Shown piece after piece: positions 33,023 to 42,129 of a stretch of DNA of 64,000 bases; the first letter of the stretch is position 1, and every line of letters starts with the position of its first letter. Location: contig NZ_RKLQ01000006.1 of the NCBI RefSeq assembly GCF_019599405.1, positions 1-64,000 on the forward strand, in the 5' to 3' direction. Below the pieces are notes generated by a model, which worked only from the letters and a program-made list of their open reading frames with translations, made no database searches and was not told where the DNA came from. This DNA comes from Haloarcula salinisoli (lineage in GTDB: Archaea > Halobacteriota > Halobacteria > Halobacteriales > Haloarculaceae). The position numbers were made by a program, and so were the translations under genes.

Positions 33023-33841
33023 TCACCGTGTTGCTCTGATGAAGTAGATGTCAGCTCGGTAGTTCGTCGGACCCTGCAACTCCTCGATAGTAAACCCCGC
33101 CTCAACCAGACGAGTCTCGACATCATCAGCCGTATAGCCGTACCGCTGGCACTTGGACGTGTGAACCTCCAGGTAGACGACATCCACATCTGGAAGGGTC
33201 TCCCAGAGTCCGGTGAGTACCTGAAGCTCCACACCTTGCACGTCGATTTTCAGCACTGTCGGCGGTGATACTCCCTCCTGGACGAGGTCGTCTCCGCGTC
33301 GCGTTTCGACTGTTACGTCTGTGTCCGCTTCAGTTAGATAATGATGACCGGCACCGAACTCCCTGAATTCACTCGCTAACGAGGCGTTGCCAGAGTGGTC
33401 AGACAGGGCGTAGGGTGAAATCTGCCACCGTTCGTTTGCGGCGTTGTCCAGGAGGTTCTCCCTGAGCCGACGGCGGTTCATGGGTTCCGGCTCGAACCCG
33501 ACGACCTGCCCCGTCGTCAACCGACGGGCGATAAGACAGCTGTACGTCCCGACGCAGGCGCCGACGTCCCAGACAACCTCGTCACCGTCGAGGTCCTCAA
33601 GCAGAGCAGCGAGAACGTGGCGTTCACCACCCAGCTGTGTCGAACGAACGAGTTCCGACCGCGTCGACACAGCGAACGTCGCGCTCGTGTCTCGTACCTG
33701 GACCTGTCGGTACTCACTAGTAGTAGACAGGCGCCACCTCCAGAATAGTCGACGCCACTTCCAGAGCGTTCGGAGAGTGGCCGACAGCAGAGGCGACCGG
33801 TCGATTACCTGCGAGCCGGCGTCGACAAGTTTACGTCGCAT
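33023..33841 (-). CDS. FkbM family methyltransferase
   Basis: 272 residues from the ATG at 33841 (a GTG at 33877 is less likely). DEVVWDVGACVGTYSCLIAR is SAM motif I, with VVGFEPEPMNRRRLRENLLD, and PTVLKIDVQGVELQVLTGL is the FkbM IDVxGxE motif. These enzymes methylate hydroxyls of sugars or similar acceptors. Placed in a glycan gene cluster, O-methylation of a saccharide is likely. The C-terminal EVHTSKCQRYGY and INLRA-like end are usual for the family. Confidence 0.88.
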   Translation of the reverse strand: MRRKLVDAGSQVIDRSPLLSATLRTLWKWRRLFWRWRLSTTSEYRQVQVRDTSATFAVSTRSELVRSTQLGGERHVLAALLEDLDGDEVVWDVGACVGTYSCLIARRLTTGQVVGFEPEPMNRRRLRENLLDNAANERWQISPYALSDHSGNASLASEFREFGAGHHYLTEADTDVTVETRRGDDLVQEGVSPPTVLKIDVQGVELQVLTGLWETLPDVDVVYLEVHTSKCQRYGYTADDVETRLVEAGFTIEELQGPTNYRADIYFIRATR

Positions 33842-34030
33842 TGTAGCAGTTATGCCTTTCACGTCAGTCCACACCAAGACAGGAGTGTGTCTCGACCAGT
33901 TTTGTTACGGAGACGTTTCCACGAACGCGTCCACGCTCGGCCACATAATTTTGAAATATTCGATGTTTAGGGGTGGTCAATCTCGATAACTTATTGGTAA
34001 CTTTGCTCCCATGTTGTCCACTGGTTCAGC

Positions 34031-35239
34031 ATGAGCGTCTCAAGCGCGCCCAGGGAAGCTATCGTCGTTCCGGGGGCAAATTCGGGGTCCGCGCTGGAAT
34101 GTATTCGGTCACTCGGCTCGCGTGGCATCCACACAATCGTCGCGGCCGAAGACCCGGCAATCGCACTGACCGCATCGCGACACTGTGGGGAGGTTGTCGA
34201 GGTACCGCCACCTCGGGACGATTATCTCGGATACAAAGATGCCCTCGTGTCGCTCGCGTCACGACCGGAGGTCAGGACCATTATCCCAACGCGTGAAGAT
34301 GACATCTACGTTCTCTCGAAGTACAGAAACGAGTTCCGCCAGTATATCGCAACGCCATGGCCACAGTTCGACACGTTAGAAACGGTCCACGACGGATATC
34401 GGTTAGCAGAGTTCGTCTCCGATCTCGATATCCCGGTGCCGGAAACGCAGCTGTACGACGAGGTTGCCGATTGGAGTCAAGAGCGTATCATCAAGGCCCG
34501 GTATTCGGTTCTCACCGACGACCACGTCGACTCACTCGAGGCCGGCCGCCTCCATCCGGACCTCGGTCAAATGCACGTCTCTCCGGACACCGGCCCGGAC
34601 CGGGACGAAGTCCGCCGTAGAATGAAGGGACACCTCCCAGTTGTACAGGAGTACATCCCCATCCGGTTCGAGTACTCGTTTCGCGCCCTCTACGACCAGG
34701 GTGAACCACTCGCGACGAGTGTCCGGCGCCAGACACGAGGGATGTCCTACGCAGGGGGGACGAGCGTCTATCGGGAACTCGTTGACGACCCGACGCTCGA
34801 AGCGTTCGGTCGCAGAATACTAGACGCACTCGATTGGCACGGCCTCGCGACTGTCCAGTTCATCGAGAGCGCCGAGACGGGCGAGTATATGTTCGGTGAG
34901 ATCAATCCACGGACCTGGACGTCCATCCCCTGTGACGTGCGTGCTGGTGCCGATTATCCGTACTTCTACTGGTTGTTGGCCGGCGACAGAGCAGACGTTA
35001 TCGACCCGTCCTACGAGAGTGGATATGCGACGCACCTCCTCTTCGGGGAGTTGCTGTATCTCAAGAGCGTCCTGTTCGACGAGTACCCGAACGCCTCCCG
35101 CCCGGCCTTCCACACCGCACTCTGGTCGGTCCTTTCGTCGCTCTACCACCATCCGAACTTCGACTTCCTGACTGTCGACGACCCGATGCCGTTCTTCCAG
35201 GGGGTGCGACATTCCATCAAAGACGCACTAGCCCAGTGA
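34031..35239 (+). CDS. ATP-grasp ligase-like protein
   Basis: 402 residues. AIVVPGANSGSALECIRSLGS is the preATP-grasp nucleotide-like domain start, RIIKARYSVLTDDHVDS and PVVQEYIPIRFEYSFRALYD belong to the ATP-grasp fold, and YMFGEINPRTWTSI is the metal-binding ENPR-like motif near residue 295. Members such as carbamoyl-phosphate-synthase-like ATP-grasp proteins join a carboxylate to an amine or hydroxyl. In a glycan cluster this could amidate a uronic acid or attach an amino acid, which is inference. Alone between divergent genes. Confidence 0.8.
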   Translation: MSVSSAPREAIVVPGANSGSALECIRSLGSRGIHTIVAAEDPAIALTASRHCGEVVEVPPPRDDYLGYKDALVSLASRPEVRTIIPTREDDIYVLSKYRNEFRQYIATPWPQFDTLETVHDGYRLAEFVSDLDIPVPETQLYDEVADWSQERIIKARYSVLTDDHVDSLEAGRLHPDLGQMHVSPDTGPDRDEVRRRMKGHLPVVQEYIPIRFEYSFRALYDQGEPLATSVRRQTRGMSYAGGTSVYRELVDDPTLEAFGRRILDALDWHGLATVQFIESAETGEYMFGEINPRTWTSIPCDVRAGADYPYFYWLLAGDRADVIDPSYESGYATHLLFGELLYLKSVLFDEYPNASRPAFHTALWSVLSSLYHHPNFDFLTVDDPMPFFQGVRHSIKDALAQ

Positions 35240-35372
35240 GAATTCCGCGCCTGGTTCGCAGTCGTCGGAGTCGTCACGACTGTCTCTGGAACCCCCAGCG
35301 GATTGGGTCGCGATACGTCGGTTTCGGGTGTCGGAGAATCTATACGTTCGGCCAGAGTCGCCAGTGGCCCGT

Positions 35373-36371
35373 CTATCGCCTACTGACTCCGGCCGTCTCC
35401 TCGAGCAACGATTCGTAGATGTCCAGGATACGTTCGCCCATCCGTTCTAATCGGACGCCCTCTACGTACTCTCTGCCGTCAGACCGCTCGCCCGAATCGA
35501 GCACCGAGCGGATGGCTTCGGCCAGCTGTGAGTCGTCTGAACACACGTGCGAATTAGACACTGGTCCCAGGCGCTCACGCACGTCACCGACGTCGGTGGA
35601 GACGACTGGCAGGTTACAGGCCATGGCTTCTTTGACCGTGTTCGGCGAGCCCTCACGCAGAGACGGGAGGAGCAAGACGTCCGCTGCGTTGTAATAGAGG
35701 GGCATCTCGTCGTGGTCAGCGTCGTAGACCTGTTGTAGCCGGACCGTCTCATCGAAGGACCTGTTCACTGTCTCGACAGTCCGTTTCGCGAGGGGGTATC
35801 GCTTTTTCTCGCGCTGTGGTGGATACGGAAAGAGCACGTGGCGGGCAGTGGTGTCCCAGCCGACCGCGTCTCTCGCCTCAGTGCTGTCGATAGGTCTGAA
35901 TTTCGATACATCGACACCACTCGGGATGATCGTTGCGTCACACGGGAGTGCGTCTTTCATCTCCTGACTTCTGACGATGACGCGGTCGCTCTGTTCGGCA
36001 CAGAATTTCGTAATTGCCGGTTGATATCCGCCCAGTCTGTCACCCAGCAAGTCGTCGCCCCAGAGGGTGAGTACCACCGGTCGCTGCGGTTGCAGTAAGC
36101 CCAGCGGTGCTACCAGCCCCGAGTTGACGTGGATGATATCGTACTCCGCCGTCAACGAGGAGCGCAGTACCTTCGAATACAACGAAGAGCCCCGAATCGC
36201 GTAGTACAGCGGGTTGTGTCCGGATATCACTCGTAACAGGCTTTCGTCGCGATGGGTCCCACGCATATCGTGGGAGTATCGAACGTCGCACTGGATGCCC
36301 AAATCCCGGATGATTCGCACTTGCTCGTGGAAAAACTCCATCCCCGAGCCCGTTATTTGCAACACTTTCAT
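35373..36371 (-). CDS. Glycosyltransferase family 4 (second copy)
   Basis: 332 residues from the ATG at 36371, where MKVLQITGSGMEFFHEQV begins the fold; a longer frame is open upstream. Signature segments TIIPSGVDVSKFRPIDST, SLREGSPNTVKEAMACNLPV and SNSHVCSDDSQLAEAI match the first copy at 23.9-25.0 kb almost word for word, so the two are recent paralogs on the same strand, bracketing the cluster. Donor and acceptor are unknown. The identity may have allowed recombination across the cluster. Confidence 0.88.
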   Translation of the reverse strand: MKVLQITGSGMEFFHEQVRIIRDLGIQCDVRYSHDMRGTHRDESLLRVISGHNPLYYAIRGSSLYSKVLRSSLTAEYDIIHVNSGLVAPLGLLQPQRPVVLTLWGDDLLGDRLGGYQPAITKFCAEQSDRVIVRSQEMKDALPCDATIIPSGVDVSKFRPIDSTEARDAVGWDTTARHVLFPYPPQREKKRYPLAKRTVETVNRSFDETVRLQQVYDADHDEMPLYYNAADVLLLPSLREGSPNTVKEAMACNLPVVSTDVGDVRERLGPVSNSHVCSDDSQLAEAIRSVLDSGERSDGREYVEGVRLERMGERILDIYESLLEETAGVSRR

Positions 36372-36711
36372 GCTTCTGGATTTATGTGTGACTCCGGCAT
36401 AGTCGGTCGGCGGGGTTGTCCCGTGGTGCCTGCAACGAGGGAGTGCCCAGAGACCTGGAGACGCCTCGGACCGTGCTGTCACCGACTGTCGCTGTGTGGG
36501 TCATCATCTCCGTGGATAGTATATCTGTCAAGTGCAATTATATAGTAATGAATCTACATATTAGTCGTTTCTCGCCTATACCCGTATGAGCCAGCGCATA
36601 CTTATTATCGAACTTCCCGTCCGATGGTCACACAACACGAGTACCACCAACCGCCTGCAGAACCAGGCCACACCCTTTACTTGTCCAGCCACCCAAGCGG
36701 TAGAAGAGTAG
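36372..36711. other. Intergenic region with AT-rich promoters
   Basis: About 340 bases. AT-rich patch at 36520-36560 (TTATATAGTAATG) is a probable promoter. Small frames present are poor and I call none. The GT4 gene upstream frame extends here but looks untypical. Confidence 0.4.
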
Positions 36712-37131
36712 ATGAACCCCACAGCGCCCACGTCGGCGAAGCCGGGTGACGAGCCGCCAGTCCCCTGTGATGCCTGCCGGAGTGCGCTCGCGTCGGTGTC
36801 ACGGGACAGCGTCGCCTTCCTCCTGCTGGACCAGTTCACTCTCCCGGTTGTCGGCTGCAAGGACCACCTAGAGCAGTTCCGGACCATCTGTGGCTTCACG
36901 ACGGACGGTCGGGCGGAACTGCTGACCCACCAGCCGGCCGGCGGCATCACCTGTCCCGCCTGTCGCCGCTCGTCACACGCGGCCGGCCACGCGATGGTAC
37001 CGGTCGAGGGCGGCGCCGCGGTGTTGCTTGGCTGTCCTGACCACCAGTCGGAAATCGCCAGCCGGTACCAGGCCGGTCAGCGAACCCGACGACAGTTGAC
37101 CGACGACTTCGACTCCTTTCGCTCGGTCTGA
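36712..37131 (+). CDS. Hypothetical protein with CxxC-type zinc motifs
   Basis: 139 residues. PVPCDACRSALA and GGITCPACRRSSHAAGH are two CxxC pairs that, with nearby His residues (KDHLEQF, CPDHQSE), could bind zinc. LLDQFTLPVVGCKDHLEQF is a hydrophobic strand-helix region. This family is widespread in haloarchaea without known function, sometimes near HtpX; the assignment is from its motif layout only. Convergent with the small membrane gene that follows by 5 bases. Confidence 0.7.
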   Translation: MNPTAPTSAKPGDEPPVPCDACRSALASVSRDSVAFLLLDQFTLPVVGCKDHLEQFRTICGFTTDGRAELLTHQPAGGITCPACRRSSHAAGHAMVPVEGGAAVLLGCPDHQSEIASRYQAGQRTRRQLTDDFDSFRSV

Positions 37132-37136
37132 CGGCC

Positions 37137-37364
37137 TCAGAGAGCGATGACCGCGGCCACGCCGAGACAGACGACGCCGAGCCCCCGCGTCGCCCAGACC
37201 CACCACTCGGAGACGGGGGCGTCGCTGCCGTATTCACCACGACGACGGCGCTGGCCCGTGCCACTTAGTACTGACAGTTTGAGCGCCGCGCGGGGTGCCA
37301 CAAGCAGGAAGACCCCCAACAGGACGCCCAGTCCGACCGCGAGCCACTGTCGAACGTCGACCAT
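37137..37364 (-). CDS. Small two-helix membrane protein, partner of htpX
   Basis: 75 residues with two hydrophobic helices (WLAVGLGVLLGVFLLVAPRAAL and VWATRGLGVVCLGVAAVIAL) separated by a charged loop RRRRGEYGSD. Its ATG (37362-37364) is directly next to the htpX stop (37365-37367), so the two genes form an operon. Small membrane proteins commonly accompany membrane proteases. Function unknown. Confidence 0.7.
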   Translation of the reverse strand: MVDVRQWLAVGLGVLLGVFLLVAPRAALKLSVLSGTGQRRRRGEYGSDAPVSEWWVWATRGLGVVCLGVAAVIAL

Positions 37365-38195
37365 CTACGAGCGGAGCCGCTCGATGCGTTTCTCCGTCGG
37401 CGGATGGGTCGAAACTATCTTCGAGAGGAAGCTGTCCGAATCCCCGAAGATACAGAGCGCGCTCACCTGACTGTCAACGGCGGACTCACGAGACCGCTGG
37501 TGCCCGCCGGATATCTTCTCTAAGGCGCGGGCGAGCGGGTCGCCACCGCCGATGGCCTCCTTGGCGTCGGCGTCGGCGACGTACTCCCGGTACCGCGAGA
37601 TGGCGAGCACGAACAGCATCACGAAGAACTGGACGATGTTCCCGACGATGATGGCCAGGAAGAAGTCGGCGATGTCGTTGTCACCGGTGGCGAAGACGAC
37701 CATCTGGGCGGCGATACCGACGATGGAGGCGATGCCCTGGCCGATGACCATCGTGACCACGTCGCGGTTGGCGATGTGGGCCAGTTCGTGTGCGAGGACG
37801 CCCTCGAGTTCGTCGTCGTCGAGGAGCGCCATCAGTTCCGTGGAGACGACGACGACACCGGCGCCCTTGCGACCGACGGCGAAGGCGTTCGGCACGCCCA
37901 TCCGGGCCACTTTCAGTTTCGGCTTCTCGATGCCCATATCACGGGAGAGCTGGCGCACCTGCTGATGAATCTGGGGGTACTGGTCCTCAGAGAGGTCCTC
38001 GGCCCCCACGCTTCGCAGCGCCGCCCACTTGCCGACCTTGTACTGAAACCCAACCAGCAGCACACTTCCAGCGATTGCTATCGGCCAGATAGACGTACCG
38101 TACGCGACCATCGCGAACGCGACGACCACGAGGTAGAACCCTGCGAGGATGGCGCCGACGACTGCCATCCGTATCTTCAGGCCAATGTGTTTCAT
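37365..38195 (-). CDS. htpX: HtpX-type membrane metalloprotease (M48)
   Basis: 276 residues from the ATG at 38195. The zinc motif HELAH is at residues 136-140 (GVLAHELAHIANRD), with the conserved EXXXD partner near YREYVADADAKEA. N-terminal helices (MAVVGAILAGFYLVVVAFAMV) and a second pair in the middle anchor it in the membrane. It removes misfolded or damaged membrane proteins. The gene order with a small membrane ORF is usual for haloarchaea. Length is normal. Confidence 0.92.
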   Translation of the reverse strand: MKHIGLKIRMAVVGAILAGFYLVVVAFAMVAYGTSIWPIAIAGSVLLVGFQYKVGKWAALRSVGAEDLSEDQYPQIHQQVRQLSRDMGIEKPKLKVARMGVPNAFAVGRKGAGVVVVSTELMALLDDDELEGVLAHELAHIANRDVVTMVIGQGIASIVGIAAQMVVFATGDNDIADFFLAIIVGNIVQFFVMLFVLAISRYREYVADADAKEAIGGGDPLARALEKISGGHQRSRESAVDSQVSALCIFGDSDSFLSKIVSTHPPTEKRIERLRS

Positions 38196-38338
38196 ATGGG
38201 GAGTAGTTGGAAACTGAGACATATAAACCCGTTCGAACAGGATGAACTGAAACCTTGGCCCAGCGACCGCTCCGGGCGTACGCGACTGTGAGGACGTCTA
38301 CGGGCCGGCAGCACCGCCCGCTGGACGTGAGTGGCGTC

Positions 38339-38833
38339 TCAGTCGTCGGCAGTCGGAACGGTCTCGGGTGCAGGTTCCTCGTCGCCGACAGCGTCCATAC
38401 CGACGGTGTCCGCGTAGTAGACGGCGAGGGTGGCGGCCGCTGAGAGTGACAGGGACTGGGCAATGGCCGTCTCACTGTCCGGACCCTCACCGGGGTGGTG
38501 GCCGACACCGAGCCCTTCGGAGCGCAGCTCCCGGTGTGTGAGCGACGTGAGACGCCGTTCTCGACACGCGGCTGTGAGGATACCGGGCTCGGGATAGGTG
38601 GTGGTGACCGTGTAGCCGTGGAAGACCCGGTCCGCCGAGATAATGGCCCGGACCGCTATCTCGTGGGTCGCCCCGTCACCGCCGGCCGTCAGCACGAGTT
38701 CCGGGAGCGAATCGAATCGGTGCGTGACCTCCGGCAGCGTGGGATACGTAATCTCTAGGTCCCACGCGGAGGGGATGTTACCGATGACGTCGAGGAGAAT
38801 GCGCTGGTCGGTGGTTGGTGTATTGTCTGTCAT
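38339..38833 (-). CDS. Hypothetical haloarchaeal protein
   Basis: 164 residues from the ATG at 38833. Sequence includes TTDQRILLDVIGNIPSAWDLE, strands FHGYTVTTTYPEPGILTAAC and a C-terminal helix LSLSAAATLAVYYADTV. I recognise no named family. Composition is haloarchaeal, so it is a real gene. It lies alone between HtpX and a DUF2391 membrane protein. Confidence 0.55.
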   Translation of the reverse strand: MTDNTPTTDQRILLDVIGNIPSAWDLEITYPTLPEVTHRFDSLPELVLTAGGDGATHEIAVRAIISADRVFHGYTVTTTYPEPGILTAACRERRLTSLTHRELRSEGLGVGHHPGEGPDSETAIAQSLSLSAAATLAVYYADTVGMDAVGDEEPAPETVPTADD

Positions 38834-39051
38834 AAGGACAGCAGCCTGAGGCTCTGTACCGGTCAAAGAGTGACCGGTGAATCTAAACATTTCGAAGTCC
38901 GCGCAGAGACGACACATCCGTCCCACCGTCGGCCCTCGGCGGCGTCGGCTATTCGCGCCACCTCGTCGGACATCCGTGAGCCGACCCTGCTACCCGTGAC
39001 CTGGCGGCCCCCGCCCCAACTGGTATTGGCCAGACCCGTCAGTACGGACGT

Positions 39052-39474
39052 ATGAAGCAACGTCAGAAACACAAGCTCGCGGACACCGCCCAGCAGATAG
39101 TGGGGGGGTTTCTGCTCGCCGGGCCGTTCGTCGTCACGCAAGAAGTCTGGCTGCTCGCACAGAACATGACGATGTTCCACAGCGTCTTCCTCGTCGGGGC
39201 CATCATGGCCATCGGCTACGGCGGCCTCTACGGCGCCGACAACGACCGTGACCCCAGGACGGAGGCCGCCTTTTTCGGTATACCGGTCCGATTTATCTCG
39301 GTGATGTTCGTCGCCTTCGGCTCCGTGGGTACACTGGCCTTTGCCATCACGGCCCCGGACCTGTTCCTCGAAGAGCTCCCCCCACGGACGACGTTACTGG
39401 TGACCTTCCGGGCACTCAGCGTGGCCGCGGTCTTCTCCGTCGTCGGTGCGGTGACGACGGACAGCCTGTTCTAG
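39052..39474 (+). CDS. DUF2391 family membrane protein
   Basis: 140 residues with four hydrophobic helices. ADTAQQIVGGFLLAGPFVVTQEVW and a second helix HSVFLVGAIMAIGYGGLYG match the DUF2391/TIGR02587 type of integral membrane proteins. Function is unknown. Its stop overlaps the stop region of the convergent TFB-like gene by 4 bases, so transcripts overlap tail to tail. Confidence 0.82.
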   Translation: MKQRQKHKLADTAQQIVGGFLLAGPFVVTQEVWLLAQNMTMFHSVFLVGAIMAIGYGGLYGADNDRDPRTEAAFFGIPVRFISVMFVAFGSVGTLAFAITAPDLFLEELPPRTTLLVTFRALSVAAVFSVVGAVTTDSLF

Positions 39475-41333
39475 TCGCCCCGAAGTACGTCGAGAGTCTG
39501 GTCGTCGACGTACTGGCCCTCGCGGCCCGCGGTGTAGGCCTTGGCGATAGCGATCGCGCGGCCGGTCTCGGAGTCGCCGAGGGTGGGGGTCAGCTCGGAC
39601 TGCAGTAGCTCCGTCGTCCAGGCGCAATCCTCGTATTCGATGTCACCGCGGACGAGCGCCATACAGAGCGAGACGACGATGCCATGCATCGCCGACGTGA
39701 CGTATTCGGTCTCGGCGCCGGCGACGGCCGCCAGCCGGTCGACCTCCACCTGCGTCTGCCCGATGGTCGCGGCGAACAACACCGCGCCCGCGCCCAGTTC
39801 CGCGGCGGTGAACTCATCGACGTCACCGTCGAAGCGATCCAGCGAGCGGAGGCTCTCAGAGAGGACAGCCTCCGAGAGCCCCAGCTCCGCCACCACGTCC
39901 TCGACGATGTCCTCGGGGTCGCGCCGCGGGATATCCGCGTCGACGGCCTCGTCGAGAGTGTCGAGCCACTGTGCGATGACGCGTGGTTCGAACGAGCGCA
40001 GCCCCGCCACCTCGACGATGTCGGCGTCCCCGCCGCTCATCCGTGCAGCGGCGACCACCGTCGTGGCCGCGAGCTCGGCTGCGTCCTCCACGTCAGCGCC
40101 TTCGACGGCGTCACTGACCATCCCGCGAGCGAGCAGTCGGGTCGAGGAGCCGATATCCAGTTCCTCCACCAGGGCGTCGATTTCAGTCTCGACAGCGTCG
40201 ACGGTCAGCGCGGCCTCGTTCTCGTCGGCGCCGGCCGGAATCCAGACGTCGACGGAGCCGGCGCGCTTGCGCTGGACAGCGCCGTCATCGGCCAGCGCTT
40301 TCAGTGCGCCCTCGGCGGCCGCTTCGCTCGTGTCGTGGGTCTCTGCCACGTTCGTCGTCGTCGGGAGTTCGTCGGGGTAGACGGACTGGACGGTCTCCAG
40401 GACGGCCTCCCCGTCGGCAGTCGTCGTGGACGAACTCGACGAGCCGGACGAACCGGCCGAACCCGACGAACTCGACGAACCCGACGAACTCGACGAACCC
40501 GACGAACCGGCCGAACCCGACGAACCGGACGAACCCGACGAACCGGACGAACCCGACGAACTCGACGAGCCGGACGACCCCGACGAACCCGACGCGCTTT
40601 CGTCACTGCCGGCGCCGTCGGCTGCGGTCGCCGCCTCCTCGTCTGCCGAGTCGGTCTGGCTCTCGTCGCTGGGCTGGTCCGGTGCCTGCGAGGCCGGCAC
40701 CACCCGATAGCGGTCGTTCCCCAGCCGGTCGTCGAGCAGCTCCTGGAGGTCCTGACAGCGGTTCCGGACGGACACTTCGCTCGTGCCGGAGACCTTGCCG
40801 AGGGCACTCTGTTCGTAGTTGTCGTCCAGCCCGTTGACGAGCGCGGCAAGGGAGAGGACCCCACCGGCCGTCGCCGCGGGCGAGGGGCCGCCGGAGACGA
40901 CGGTCGGGTCGAGCGCGAACGCGTCCTGCAGGAGTCGGTGCGCGACCGTCACGAGCTCCTCTGGCATATCGACGGACTCGCCGAAGCGCTGGACCAGGGT
41001 GTTCGGGTGTGGTGGTACCTCGGCGATGTCGAAGTAGTCGGAGACGGCCTCGAGTTGCTGGCTGGTGATATTGATGTCGGCGTCCGGCGCGTCGAGTGCG
41101 CCCGACCAGGCGCTCGCGATGTCTTCGTCCCGGACCGGGAGCCCGTCCTCCCGGGCGGAGAGTGCAAGCGCCGCGGCCGCGGTGTTATCGAGTCGGTCCT
41201 CGTTGACATCGGGCTCGTTGCGGAGCTGGTCCAGCCGGACCAGTGTGATCTGCATCGTGTTGTTGGGTATTTGCAATTTCTCACAGACCGTCACGAGCCG
41301 ATTCTGCACTGAATTATCTGAGGTACTCGCCAT
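39471..41333 (-). CDS. TFB-like protein with two pairs of cyclin-like regions and a Ser/Gly linker
   Basis: 620 residues. Residues about 10-200 form two cyclin folds as in archaeal transcription factor B; FALDPTVVSGGPSPAATAGGVLS and VSVRNRCQDLQELL resemble the second TFB cyclin. No N-terminal zinc ribbon or B-reader is seen. Residues 248-303 are a Ser/Gly-rich linker (GSSGSSGS repeats). A winged-helix-like part (ETHDTSEAAAEGALKALADD) and a second alpha-helical, cyclin-like region (about 370-600) follow. It probably binds DNA or core promoters as an atypical initiation factor or regulator. Cyclin assignment of the second half is tentative. Confidence 0.72.
   Translation of the reverse strand: MASTSDNSVQNRLVTVCEKLQIPNNTMQITLVRLDQLRNEPDVNEDRLDNTAAAALALSAREDGLPVRDEDIASAWSGALDAPDADINITSQQLEAVSDYFDIAEVPPHPNTLVQRFGESVDMPEELVTVAHRLLQDAFALDPTVVSGGPSPAATAGGVLSLAALVNGLDDNYEQSALGKVSGTSEVSVRNRCQDLQELLDDRLGNDRYRVVPASQAPDQPSDESQTDSADEEAATAADGAGSDESASGSSGSSGSSSSSGSSGSSGSSGSSGSAGSSGSSSSSGSSSSSGSAGSSGSSSSSTTTADGEAVLETVQSVYPDELPTTTNVAETHDTSEAAAEGALKALADDGAVQRKRAGSVDVWIPAGADENEAALTVDAVETEIDALVEELDIGSSTRLLARGMVSDAVEGADVEDAAELAATTVVAAARMSGGDADIVEVAGLRSFEPRVIAQWLDTLDEAVDADIPRRDPEDIVEDVVAELGLSEAVLSESLRSLDRFDGDVDEFTAAELGAGAVLFAATIGQTQVEVDRLAAVAGAETEYVTSAMHGIVVSLCMALVRGDIEYEDCAWTTELLQSELTPTLGDSETGRAIAIAKAYTAGREGQYVDDQTLDVLRGD
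40425..40592. repeat. Ser/Gly linker minisatellite in TFB-like gene
   Basis: About 170 bases encoding residues 248-303 are built from GAACCCGAC, GAACTCGAC, GAACCGGCC type 9-15 base units on the plus strand. The repeat is in-frame, so length variation would only change linker length. Such tracts are prone to slippage. Confidence 0.7.
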
Positions 41334-41394
41334 TATACCTCGTTGTGCCCTTCATGGTGTTAAGTTTTGCATACTGCTAGCGAACGCGTCTCAC

Positions 41395-42087
41395 TCACCA
41401 GTCGATGGGGCGACGGTCACGGAAGAACCCGCCGCTGGGGGCGTCTGGGCGAAAGCGGGCCAGCCAGACCGGTGTGTCGGCGCCCTGTTCGGGCGTCCGC
41501 GGGGCCGAACCGTCGGTCATGTCCGTCTGGACGTAGCCGGGACAGACCGAGTTAGCGAGCAGGTCCGGGTACTCACCGTCTAGATACCGTGTCAGCCCGT
41601 TCAAGCCCGTCTTGGAGATTCGGTAGGCCGGCATCTCACCGGACTGGGGCTCGGTGATGGCGCCCAGCCCCGAGGCGACGTTGACCACGCGGCCGCCCGG
41701 CCGGTCGAGCAACAGTGGCAGGGCGTGTTTGGTCAACACGACCGGTCCACGGAGGTTCGTCGCGAACGTGCGGTCGATGACCTCGGTCGGCATCGCATGC
41801 AGTGGCTCACGGGAGTCCATCACGCCCGCGTTGTTGACGAGCACGTCCAGCCGGCCGGCCTCGGTCTCGATGCGGTCGACTGCGGCGCGTATCTCGCTGT
41901 CTTCGAGAACGTCCAGTTCGACCGCGCGACGGTCGTCGTCGGTCACGTCTGCCGTGTCACGAGCGCCGGCGTACACTGTCGTTCCGTGGTCGACCAGCCC
42001 GTCGGCGATGCGCTTGCCGATGCCCCTCGTGGCGCCGGTGACCAGCGCGATCTGTCCGTCGAGACTCTCGTACAGTGGCACGTCCAT
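41395..42087 (-). CDS. Short-chain dehydrogenase/reductase
   Basis: 230 residues. LVTGATRGIGKRIADGLVDHG is the TGxxxGIG coenzyme motif, LDVLVNNAGVMDSRE the NNAG motif, and YRISKTGLNGLTRYL the YxxxK catalytic pair. The conserved Ser is in VVNVASGLGA. It oxidises or reduces an alcohol/ketone with NAD(P). Ending FRPDAPSGGFFRDRRPIDW is usual for haloarchaeal SDRs. Substrate unknown. Confidence 0.9.
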   Translation of the reverse strand: MDVPLYESLDGQIALVTGATRGIGKRIADGLVDHGTTVYAGARDTADVTDDDRRAVELDVLEDSEIRAAVDRIETEAGRLDVLVNNAGVMDSREPLHAMPTEVIDRTFATNLRGPVVLTKHALPLLLDRPGGRVVNVASGLGAITEPQSGEMPAYRISKTGLNGLTRYLDGEYPDLLANSVCPGYVQTDMTDGSAPRTPEQGADTPVWLARFRPDAPSGGFFRDRRPIDW

Positions 42088-42129
42088 GCCGCTACGCAGG
42101 GACCCGGCGTGGAAAACGGCTCGCCCGGA

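Noticed and set aside
23907-36371. Composite transposon bounded by the GT4 copies
   Set aside because: The flanking repeats are glycosyltransferase genes, not insertion sequences; no transposase or terminal inverted repeats seen.
39684-41312. 542-codon frame opposite the TFB-like gene
   Set aside because: Its Arg/Thr repeats are only the reverse reading of the Ser/Gly linker.
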